Shown piece by piece: positions 1 to 10,800 of a DNA stretch of 64,000 nt (the first letter of the stretch is position 1; every line of letters begins with the position of its first letter). The notes under the pieces are model-generated. The model worked only from the letters and a program-made list of their open reading frames with translations. It ran no database searches and had not been told where the DNA came from. The position numbers and the translations under genes are program-made. The DNA is from Sanghuangporus weigelae (taxonomy: Eukaryota > Basidiomycota > Agaricomycetes > Hymenochaetales > Hymenochaetaceae): positions 1,178,001 through 1,242,000 of the forward strand of contig CP137325.1 in assembly GCA_033182465.1 (NCBI GenBank), written 5' to 3'.

Positions 1-2164
1 ATCATATCACTCAAGTACGCAACAGGAAAAGGAGCCATTACGAGAACATTGAACAACAACAAGAAGATCGATCTTGACGAGGCTGGAAATGAAATGAGGT
101 ATTCAAAAAAACAAATGCATTATGGCCGTGGTAAGTCATGAAACATGTTACTACTTACATCCATCTCATCCCATTCATCTACATAATGCGTACATAAAGT
201 TCTCTGGTTTCCAAATAAACACCAGATCTTTACAATTCGGAGAACACCAACTCGTATGCACGCCGGCACTCATCAGAGCATCAAGCCCCCAAATTCTCGC
301 CAACATTCCCCACCTCGCTCGAAAGCAACCGAACATGGCTTCCTGCTACCATCATCATCATCATCATGCAGTTCCAGCCCTCTCGTCTTCCCCCCAAAAA
401 TCAATCAGCCGAAAAAGCGCAAACGGGCACTTGCTGTGTATGAAAGGGCGCAATTTCTGCAATGATGGTCCGTACTACTGCACCCGCTGGGTAGATCGAC
501 CCCGTGTGTGTGTATGAATCCGAATCCTGCCTGCTAGTAATGCAAATGGCCATGAATGTGGGAGGGAGAAGCATTTCCTGTCTGCATTTTGATACACCGG
601 TAAGCAGGGGGGCGGACGGGGAACGTGACTAACTAGTACACACCTATCTATATATCATCCAAAGACAACTTCAGCGCCTCAGGGTCCTCATCCGGTACAG
701 AGTAACCCGTAAAACTGAGGGATGACGGCACACACAGGCGTCGGGTCATGCATGGGCGGTATGATACAATATTACACCCGCTCCAATGCTCAAAAAAACA
801 TAAGTACGACTGAGCTTCTTGTGCCCAAGCCGAGTACTGTCCTCTTAGCTCCTGGGTATGGCGGAGTGTGCAGTGTGATATGCAATGCAATGTAAAGAGA
901 GGAGGATGGCCGAGCAGTTCGGACTTGGCTATACTGATAAGTAGCATCCATCCATACATCCATCCATTGGAATCAGTGGGAAAAGAAAGATGATGAGGTA
1001 AAACAGACAGACAACGGCTCCGCCTACCTACTTGTCTTGGAAAGCCGCTCACTCAGAAAAAACGTTTGTTTGTTTGAAAATCAGGTTCTCGAGAAGCAAC
1101 CCCGGCCCAGAAGCAAAGGAGTTACTTAATATAGATTCCATTATATCCTAGTCCACTTTACTTGGTTGGTTCCCTGAAAGGGATATGAAAGGCAGGAGAA
1201 GAACGATGTCCGCTCCCAAAAGAGAATTTTTTACGGGTCGAGCTTGAGAAGCAGCTAGATTTCCGGTTCCGTTCCATATCAGTCCAGTCTACATGCTCTT
1301 TGGATTTTTCTTTTTGTCGTCATGACATTGCACATACGCTTCTAAACCTCGGCAAATGCAGGAAATCTGAAAGAGGCGAGGAGATAAAGCGCGTTGGAAA
1401 GATCGCTGGGCTGGGAAATGAAAGAAGGAATACACGGGCGAATCGGCCGTTTGTAGGTAGGCTGATTCTTTTGGCTCGAGCCGCTGGTACTGTGTGCTTG
1501 ATCTAAAGTGTCGCAGATCAGAGAAGAGTCGAACAGAACGGAGATGAGGGGACGAGTTGAAGAGGATATCATGATGGAGGAGCTGGAGAGCTAGAAAGAC
1601 GCCGGACGGAGATCGACGTGATGCAAACGTGAGGGGCAAATCATTTGGGGTACGTGTTCCGTATAGCCAAGCGAAAAGCCGCCGGTGGGCGTTAGAAGAG
1701 TCTAGACCTGAGTCTGGGAGCTGCAACGAAGACCGAAAAGGCCTGAGTTAGCTCCGGAGGAGATGGTGAGACAAGGAGGACCGCTGATCATCTGTTTCAT
1801 GGACTGGACCCAGGCACAGATTCGCTTCGCTTCGCGTTTATTCCTATTTATTTATTCCTTTTAGGGAGCCGCTTTTTCACTCCTCTCCATACACACACTC
1901 CCTTGTACTCACGTTCCTTACGCTTCGTCTCTAGAGCAGCCGCACCGCATCGCATTCACCCAGCACACGCTCGTTTTCCACGTCCCAGGCTACCGAGGCT
2001 ATTCTGGACTGCTGATTGCGGACTATTGCCAGCTCACTGACGACCATCATCAATCAATACCTATCTCATTCGCTTCTTCCCTTTGCTTTGCGCTCGGTCA
2101 CCCTGGTATCCAAAAGGCGCTCTTGCAAAGATAATACGGTTATTCTCGACTTGGAATCGCGATC
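1..2164. other. Intergenic region upstream of the DUF7729-like gene
   Basis: No convincing gene is visible. The open frames present are short, low in complexity and lack splice continuity with any recognisable domain. The stretch contains a short CAT/ATC run near 349-367 and T/C-rich segments just upstream of the start at 2165. It probably combines the 3' side of a gene outside the window with the 5' UTR and promoter of the next gene. Confidence 0.5.
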
Positions 2165-3823
2165 ATGTTCACACCACCACCCTCGCCTCTGCCCATCCCT
2201 CGCATCATCGTCACAGACGAACCCGAGTCGGAATCAGAATCAGAATCAGATTCCAGGTTAAGAATAGAGGAGGAGGGAAAGACGAAGAAGAAGGATAAAA
2301 ACTCATCGGACCTTGATTCATCTTCGCCTTTGTACATCCTCCCGTCTTCCCAGTCTGGCGAGAAAAGTTTCTCATCGAGGAAGGAGCAACAGCAGCAGAC
2401 GAAGATGAAGGTGCAGGTAACACCGGCACAAGCACAAGCGGAAGCCATTATCAGAGACTACGAGCGAAAAAAGCGCACGGCCCGACGAACACGATGGGCG
2501 GTCCTCCTCGTCCCCGCCATTCTCGTTCTCGTCGCTTTCACTTCTCGACGCGTATCGATGCCGTTTGACGCGCTGGATGAGCTGGAGGAGGCGTTGGGCC
2601 GAGGCGTTGACGTGGACGCGAACGTGGACGTGATAGATTGGATGAGAGCAGGAGACGATGCGTCGTCGTTGGTACCCTCCAGTTCGGAGGTAAGAACGGA
2701 TTCGGTGGTGGTACCATTACAAAGTGAAAGCGAGAGACACGAGCAAACATACCGGATACACCACATTCAGAATCACAAACGGCAAACACTCTCCCTTACC
2801 AACCCCGCCGCGCCGTCCTCCTCAATCCTCATCACCCCCGACGCCTCTAACTCCGCGCTCAACTCCGACTCCGGCTCTGTATCTCCGACAGGAACAGACT
2901 CCTCGTCCTCTCCGACAACGACCGTCCCGCAAACCGAACAGACCATCCCACCCGTGCCCGACACGTCCAACCCTCCGGTGTTACCGACGCCCTTCCCGCA
3001 GCCGTTCGACACGACGGGCGCGACGAGCAACGTCACCACCCAGGCGTGTGCGAACTTCTTCACGAACATGACGCAGACGCTGCCGTTCAGGTCGTGTCGG
3101 CCCTTTAGCTTGCTCGAGCAGTTCAGCTCGGAGTTCATCGAGGTTCGTATTGGGTGTTCTTCGTTCTTCATTTCTTCCTGGCAATCAACGGAGCAAGGGC
3201 TGATCTTCTTTCCCCCCTAGCAGGCGCAAACGAACCTCACGCTCCTCAACACGCTCATCTTCGGTACGTGCACGACGAGCACGCCACTCGACACCTGCAC
3301 AGCGAACATGGACTGGTTCGCCTCCTCGCTCTCTTCCTCCTGCTCGTCCGAGCTACAACAAAACAACCTAATGGTGTCGCAGACGCTGCTCGGTCTGCAA
3401 TCCTACGCCCTCCTGCGCCAGGCGGCGTGTCTGGTGAACCAGCAGTCGAACACGTACTGCTACGCCTCTGCCGCACACGACGCCTCCCCGGCCGACCTCT
3501 ACTTGTATCAGCTGCCGTTGGGGATTGGGTTCCCCGTGGCGACGACGCAGCCGAGCTGCAGCACGTGCGCGAAGAGCGTCCTGGCGCTGTACGCGGACGC
3601 GCTGAGGGGCGGGAATAGCAGTGCGAGGGGGCTGCGGGGGACGTATGAGCCTGCGGCGAGTCTGGCGGAGAGCGTGTGTGGGACGGGGTTCGCGTCTGTG
3701 GGGGTCGCGACGGGTGGGTCCTCGGGTGCGGCGGCGGCGAGGAGCTGGGGGAGCTGGGGAGGTTGGTGGGCGGTGGTGATGAGTGCTTGTGTGCTCGCGA
3801 GCTCGGTGTTGGCTTGGTTATAA
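2165..3823 (+). CDS. DUF7729-like Cys-rich surface glycoprotein
   Basis: This gene is predicted to have two exons (2165-3142 and 3221-3823), giving about 526 residues. The ATG at 2165 starts a proline-rich N-terminus (MFTPPPSPLP) that I associate with a family of fungal surface proteins. An acidic, Ser-rich stretch follows. A basic patch leads into one hydrophobic helix at about residues 111-126. A Ser/Thr/Pro-rich linker then precedes a C-terminal domain with many cysteines, starting near ACANFFTNMTQ, and the protein ends in a second hydrophobic helix (WWAVVMSACVLASSVLAWL). The layout matches proteins annotated as DUF7729 and suggests a membrane-anchored protein with an extracellular, disulfide-bonded domain. 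The C-terminal helix could be a GPI signal or a true membrane span. No molecular function is known to me. Intron phase 0 and the unbroken frame across the junction support the model. Confidence 0.8.
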
Positions 3824-5070
3824 CATACTCCCCCCCGCCTCCATCCTGCTGCTTTTCGTCTTACGACACCGCGATGACTTGTACTTCTTGACAAAAACAC
3901 GCGCGCACGCAACTTTCACCCCCGAACAACGGAAGCAGCCTCTCGGTATACTCGTCCCCGCCCTCCCTGCGCGTGCTTACAAAACTCCTCACAACGGCAC
4001 CGCCAAAGTTCTTCTGTTCAAGTATGTATGTAGGAATTAACTCCGAACGTCGGGACTAGGACTAGACAAAGAAAAGGATTTACCCTTCGTTTGCTTTCCG
4101 CTTCTCTTACTTCCCTTCTCGTCTTGAAAGCGTTTATCGGTCTATCGACGACTTTCATTCCCCCCCCCCCTTACTGTTGCTGCTGCTGCTGCTGCTCGGG
4201 CCGAGCACCTTGGTTGGACGGAGTTTTTTTTTTGTTACGCACGGATGGGCTGATTTTTAAACCGATTTTATTCTTATTATCCCTATTTTAATTCTGTGTT
4301 TGGGCTGTGTCTTTTTCTTCTCTTCTTATATTCACATGCGCGGACTTTGTTGATATATTCTTACGTTGCGTATGATCTGGTCTCGGTTCTCGTCGTCTGT
4401 GCATTCTTTCTTTCGTTTTTTAGTTTTTGGCTTTCGTGTCGGACCGGTCCCTCTTTCTTTCCTCTCTCTGTTTCTTGTGTTTTGCTTTCCCCGACCTCGC
4501 TCCCTTTTTTTTTTCTCCCATCGTTCTGGTTTGGAATTTGGAATTTGGAATTTGGATTCTGGTCTTGGGCTTTTCCCGGCATTTCTCGTAGCATTTCTCG
4601 GGTCAACGTCATTCATTCATTCATTCATTCTTGCAATCTCAATCTCTTGGAAATCGAGTATGTGTGCGGTAGAGCTGTATGTATTTCGTACGTACGTACG
4701 CATATAAATATAACGATTCTCAGTCTCATTAGTATCGTCTTCCTTCCCTCTACCTCTTTTTTTTTTTAAAAAAAAACTTTGAGAGTAAGATGATATGTGT
4801 GAGTTTTTGGTGAGTACTTCAAAGGTGGCTCGGTCCAGTCTCGGCACGTGCATCGCACGTGGTACGTGTATATCAATAAATAAAAAAAGACGCGTGCGTC
4901 GTGGCCTGCCACAACTCAGATATATCTAACTCTCGCACTCTTTCTCTTTCTCTTTCGCTTTCTCTTTCTCTTTCGCTTTCTCTTTCTCTTTCACTTCCAC
5001 TTTTTATCATCCCCCCGGAAGAAGGACAACGTTCAGAAGCAGCTTACCCTTACTTCTCCAAACGAACGGC
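3824..5070. other. Intergenic region with simple repeats and a CT-rich promoter
   Basis: The 1.2-kb gap between two plus-strand genes has no credible gene. It holds a CTG run (about 4173-4197), a CATT run (about 4608-4629) and, just before the kinase-like gene, a long pyrimidine tract of repeated TTTCTC/TTTCGC units at about 4935-4995. CT-rich tracts of this kind are common around transcription starts in filamentous fungi. Confidence 0.55.
4935..4995 (+). promoter_or_regulatory. CT-rich core promoter tract of the kinase-like gene
   Basis: A near-perfect array of TTTCTC/TTTCGC hexamers ends about 75 bp before the ATG at 5071. Its position and composition fit the pyrimidine-rich initiator regions of basidiomycete genes. 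Assignment as a promoter is inference. Confidence 0.4.
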
Positions 5071-7237
5071 ATGGTCTTCAGAATCGAGAAACCAGTAAAC
5101 GAAGATCTCTCCAACTTCAAAGCCAACTCCTCGGAGAACGATATGCACCTCATCTTCAAGGGCCCGATGTACAAAATGCGGCCCTTCGACGACTTTGAGA
5201 CGTTCAGGAAGACAGACGCAGAGGGGTGGGGCAAGATCGTCGAGCTGCACTATCCGAGTCATAAAAAGGATCAACAGGAAGGCAGGGAAAGGAAGGAGAG
5301 GTACGCTGCGTTTCGCTGGCCGCGCGACCCAAAGGGCGAGGTCCTAAGGGAGGAGGAGTCGGGGAAGGGGAAGACGACGCCGAATGGTGAGTTGTATAGT
5401 ATCTTGGATGAGGATTGGTTGAATGACTGATTCGGTGGGTTAAAGGATGTGAGTTCTGGGGAGCCACGCTGTACGACTTCTACATCGTGGCTCGGATGCC
5501 GTCGCTACTGAATTTCCGGACTATCTGTACGTCACCACCGCCCTTTTGTCCTGAGCTCCATACGCTAATTAGGTCGGTCTTGTATGCATGTGTTGTAGCA
5601 ACGGGAAGCAAGCTCGCAGCTTGGTGCAAGCAAAAGGGCGAACTGGACTGGGCGAAAGAGGAACTTGAGAGGGCCGAGATGGAGGAAGACCCGCATCAGA
5701 TACATGTTTTTGATATTGGACGGTACCTTGAAGTTCTCGAAGATCAGGTATCGAAGGGACGAGTCGGGAAACCAATGGATATCGATCGGTCCGATACTAA
5801 AAAGGTATGTACTTTTATTTTATTTTCCTGCTTTGGCGGACTGGACATGTAAATGATATGACGCGTATAAAAGGACATCCAATTCCTTTACGCACCTTCG
5901 GAATACCCAGCTCCGTGGCCGTTGAAACCGTTCAGTGCTCCTCTCGCACGCCTCCAGCGCAAATACCCACATTCCGCGTTACCACGCAAGCTTATAGTCC
6001 ATGATCCTTGGAACGCTCTCTTGACAACCAGCGGCGAAGCTAGACGCGTGAATCCTAGTGAATGTAAATGGGGAACGAAAGAGGATAATATACGGACGTA
6101 CCACCTCAAGCTAACTTCGCACTCAAAGAAGAAAAAGGAGGAGCAGGATGAAGGCGCGCAGACGGGAACCGAGAGTGGAGCGCAAGACAATAATGAGCAA
6201 AATTGCTCTGTAGCGCATCTTTACATCTCTCCGAAACGAAGGATCGGACGAGGCAACCACTCCTTCGTGTATCAAGCTGAGCTCGAACTTCCTCGTGAGA
6301 TGCTCGTTCGCCCGAAGGCATGCTGGGAATGTTCGATGTCGAGATACTGCCTCGCCAAATACCAATATCAAAAAGGTGTGCTCGATGATCAAGACAAAGA
6401 ATGGATCTTACACAGCAACATGCATGAAGTGAATGAATACTTCTCTCAAGCAAGTAAACTCGGCTGGCTGTTCACCGAAGAGGGGTATGACAACAAGTTT
6501 CCAACACTCAAGAAATACATCGCCTGGCAAACCAAACCTCCCTACTGTGAGCATCTCGACCGCGGCGTGCCCATCCCGCCAAGTCACCGTGTGAGCGTCA
6601 CAGCGAAACTCTGTCTTCGGGACGACCATGTCGACGATCACGAGTATCAGCTAATCCGTGAAGGGAGATTGTACCAGAAATTCCCGAGTCATATGTTCGA
6701 ACATTGGAATGGGTATAATATCATACCACCCATGCACGATCCGACACCTGTGGGTGCCGTCGCCCCTCAGTTTTATGGGTTTTATGAACCCGATGAGGAG
6801 AACGAGCCGCTGAAGTCTCAGAAGTACATGAGTCCGATCCTGCTTCTGGAGCACTGTGGTGTCCAGGTTGATCCGAGTAAGTTATCCTTGGATGATAGGT
6901 GCGTACCATTCACTTCCCCTTCTTCCGCTGTTGCTTACACCGTGAATCGGATATCGTCATCTGCAGACAGGAATGCTTCTCCCTCATACGTCGCTTACAT
7001 TACGCAGGCTTCACGCACGGGTCGATCTACCAGCGGAACTTCGTCGTGCAGTATGGACCATTGCAGGAATCACCCTTCAAGCGCAGCAAGCGGCATTTGC
7101 GCTTTCGGTTGATTGATTTTGGGAGGACGAGAGCGCTGGAGCCGCATCATGATGATAGGAGGCCATGTTTGGCGCTAACGAGCGAGGTGAGGAGTGTCGG
7201 TGTGAATTTGGGGCTTGATGCGTTTGAGCATTACTGA
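5071..7237 (+). CDS. Protein kinase-like protein (probable pseudokinase)
   Basis: Five exons (5071-5386, 5446-5526, 5599-5804, 5874-6898, 6967-7237) keep frame and give about 632 residues. The C-terminal half has a kinase fold. A glycine-rich loop (RIGRGNHSFVYQ, near residue 326) is followed by a candidate ATP-binding Lys in VSVTAKLCL (K446) and a possible helix-C Glu (E464). The catalytic-loop equivalent is HGSIYQRN (H560-N567) and the metal-binding loop is LIDFGRT (D593). In the expanded Agaricomycete kinase-like family the loop normally begins HGD. Here the third residue is Ser (S562), so the catalytic base seems missing while the magnesium-binding residues remain. The first 300 residues match no domain I know. 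A TPR-CHAT gene follows on the same strand about 650 bp downstream, and this pair is duplicated at 14.6-19.4 kb. Its role is unknown; binding or scaffolding is more likely than phosphotransfer. Confidence 0.8.
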
Positions 7238-7885
7238 TTCGTCGTGGTGGTTGCCGCATCGTAGACGGTGGTATATATATATAAACTAAAACTTATAGTT
7301 TAGAACGATGGATAGGATGGATATCATGTATTTCACGACTTACCATTAGAGAGATTTCTTGAATATTATATACAATTTCCGTCCTTGCCGAGGTCTCCGC
7401 GTCGGAGTTTACTCGATACTCTTGCAGTAACTCTCTTGCTGTTGCGATTTGACATCCTGATGGTCAGAGCAGCTCAGGAAGTTGGGATCCATCTGACTCG
7501 ATGTCGATCACACGTGATCACCGCACGCATCGAAACAGATCGACGCATAGCTCCTCTGGCGCGCGGACACCTTACTGGCTACATGGCAATCTGGACAGAA
7601 TTAGAGCGAACCATCATCATGAGGCAGAGATCAACCCTCTGCCCGTCTTTCCCTCCTACCACAACCATCTCTCATTCCTCTGTTGCAGTCTCAGATCGCA
7701 GCCTTGTAGTAGTTTGCGTCGAGTGCAATAGGTATGTTGGCGCCAGAATCAATCTACACCGAGTATAAAGAGCTGAGGTGGATGAATCGTTCGATCAGGA
7801 ACAATAAGCTCAAAGCAATACGCAAAAGGACGCACGCGCTACTTCAACATTTCAGTACCAGTAGTTGACCGGACAGCGGACTGAG
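7238..7885. other. Intergenic region between the kinase-like and TPR-CHAT genes
   Basis: No gene is seen. The distal part (about 7610-7735) is recognisably similar to 15630-15730 upstream of the second TPR-CHAT gene, including the shared segments CCCGTCTTTCC and AATAGGTATGTTG. The promoters were therefore copied together with the genes. A TATATATATATA run at about 7271 lies in the probable 3' UTR of the kinase-like gene. Confidence 0.5.
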
Positions 7886-10800
7886 ATGGAATCAGATATG
7901 TCTTCACAGCAGTCCAATGCGCACCAGCAGTTCCAGTCCCTCTGCGAAGAAGCTGATTCTTCATGGATCCGTTTTGAGGAGTCCGAAGCACAAGAAGACC
8001 TTAACTCGGCTATCTCTCTTCAACAAGCTGCCCTGGACTCTTGTCCTGCTGATCATCCTGATCGTGCATCGGTATTGTCTGACCTCGCTCTTTTCCTTTA
8101 CTCGCGATACGAGCGATGGGAAAACGTCGATGATCTGGAAACCTCAATTATGCTGAGCCGAGATGCTCTGGAGCTTCGACCGCAAGGTCACCCGGACCGT
8201 TCTTCATCATTGAGCAATCTGGCGACATATCTTAACTCCTGCTTTGAGCAACACGGGAGGATGGCCGACCTTGAGGAAGCTGTAGCATTGAGCCGCGCTG
8301 CTCTGGAGTTCCAACCGGAGGGTCACCCGCTTCGTTCTTTATCGTTGAGCAATCTGGCGGCCTTCCTTTGTATCTGCTTTGAGCATCGAGGAAAAATAGA
8401 GGATCTCGAAGAAGCCATAACACTGGAGCGCGCTGCTCTGGAGCTTCGAACCGAGGGTCACACGCTTCATTCCGAATCATTGGGCAATCTGGCGCTCCTC
8501 CTCCGTACATGCTTTCAGCATCGCGGGAGGTTGGAGGACCTTGAAGAATCCGTGGTTCTAGAACGTGCCGCGCTGGAACTTCGACCGGACGGTGACCCGC
8601 TTCGTTCTTTATCGTTAAGCAATCTGGCGGCCTCCCTGTGGACATGCTTTGAGCATCGGGGAAAAATAGAGGATCTTGAAGAAGCTATAACACTGGAGCG
8701 CGCTGTTCTGGAGTTGCGACCAGAGGGTCACCCCGACCGTTCTTCCTCGTTAGGCAACCTAGCGCTTTCCCTCCGCACATGCTTTGAACATCGAGGAAGG
8801 ATGGAGGACCTTAAGGAAGCCCTAGCACTGGACCGCGCCGCTCTGGAACTTCGACCAGAAGGTCACCCCAACCGTTCCGTGTCGTTGAGTAATTTGGCGA
8901 GCTCCCTTTGCACATGTTTTGAGCATGAGGGGAGGGTGGAGGATCTTGAAGAAGCCGTTGCTCTAGAACGTGCCGCTCTGGAACTTCGTCCAGTGGGTCA
9001 CCCGGACCGTTCTGTATCGTTGGGCAATTTGGCGTCCTCTCTTTCGACGTATTTTAAGCATCGGGGGAAGGAGGAGGACCTTGAAGAAGCTATAACACTG
9101 GAACGCGCTGTTCTGGAGCTTCGACCGGAAGGTCACCCCGACCGTTCTTCCTCGTTAGGCAATCTGGCGCTTTCCCTCCGCACATGTTTTGAGCATCGAG
9201 GAAAAATGGAGGACCTTGAGGAAGCGATAGCACTGGACCGTGCCGCTCTAGAACTTCGACCAGAGGATCACCCCGACCGCTCCCTGTCATTGAGTGATCT
9301 GGCGAGCTCCCTCTGCAGATGGTTTGAGTACAAGGGGAGAGTGGAGGATCTTGAAGAAGCCATAGCACTGGACCGCGCCGCTCTAGAGCTTCGACCAGAG
9401 GATCACCCTGGCCGCTCCTTGACGTTGAACAATCTGGCGAGCTCCCTCAAGATATGCTTTGAGCATCGGGGGAGGATGACGGACCTTGAGGAAGCCGTGT
9501 CATTAAACCGCGCTGCTCTGGAGCTTCGATCAGATGGTCATCCGCTTCGTTCCTCATCATTGGACAATCTGTCAATCACCCTTTGGACATGCTTCGAGCA
9601 TCGCGGAAGGATGGAGGACCTTGAGGAGGCCGTAGCACTCGAACGTGCCGCTCTGGAGCTTCGACCGGAGAGCCATCCGCTTCGTTCCTCATCGCTCGAC
9701 AATCTTGCCAACTCCCTTCAGACATGTTTTGAACACCGCGGGAGGATGGAAGACCTTGAGGAAACCATAGCACTAGGACGCGCCGCTCTGGAGCTTCGAC
9801 CAGTAGGCCATCCGGACCGTTCCTTGTCGTTGTGTAATCTGGCAAACTCCCTTCGCGCACGTTTTGAGCATCGGGGGAGGATGAAGGACCTTGAGGAAGC
9901 CGTAGCTCTAGAACGCGCCGCTCTGGAACTTCGACCGAAGGGTCACCCCGGCCGTCCTTTGACGTTGTGCAATCTGGCGCTCTCCCTTTGGACATGTTTT
10001 GAGCACCGCAGGAAGATGGAAGACCTTGAGGAAGCCGTAACGCTGGAACGTGCTGCTCTGGAACTTCGACCTGACGGACACCCGGACCGTTCTGTATCGT
10101 TAAGCAATCTGGCGACATCCCTTTGGACAAGCTTTCAGCACCGCGGGGTGATGGAAGATCTCGAGGAGGCCTTAATGCTGGAACGTGCCGCTCTGGAGCT
10201 TCGGCCAGAGGGCCACCCGGACCGCTCCCTGTCGCTGGGCAATCTGGCGAATTTCCTTAGGGCATGCTTTCATCGCCGCGGGAGGACGGAAGATTTGGAG
10301 GAGTCTATAACATTTAATCGTGCTACTCTGTCATGTCGACCGGAGCGCCGCCCACATCATTCCTCATCGTTGCGAGACCTTGCCGAATGCCTCTATGATC
10401 GTTTCCAGAAAGATAAGCGTATCGATGATTTAGAGGAAGCTGTCGAGTCTTTGAAGTGCGCTGCTGCGCACACATTTTCGAGCTTTTCCTATCGACTTGA
10501 AGCTGTGAAGAGGTGGTCAATGATTGCTCGGTCTCATGAGCATCATAGTGTCTTTGAAGCCCACAGAACTGCATTGTCTCTCCTTCAGCGAGCCCTTACA
10601 ACTAGACCTACTCTATCTGCTCAACACAAGTTCCTTTCGAGTGATAGTCGCTATCAAACTCTGGCACTAGATGCGGCTTCACTTGCTATTGACAACCATG
10701 ATTTTGTCCAGGCTGTTGAGCTTCTCGAGCAAGGGAGAGCTTTACTTTGGTCACAGATTCGCGGACTGAGAACGCCGCTTGATCAGCTTTCAGAGGTCAA

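Noticed and set aside
122-517. 131-codon plus-strand frame near the left edge
   Set aside because: Composition is low-complexity (His and Ser runs from CAT repeats), there is no domain, and nothing supports splicing with a neighbour.
1289-1726. 145-codon minus-strand frame
   Set aside because: No family features, overlaps frames on both strands of similar length, and lies in a likely promoter region.
2165-2448. Long antisense frames over the first exon of the DUF7729-like gene
   Set aside because: They arise from the repetitive GAATCA/TCC-rich coding sequence and have no independent features.
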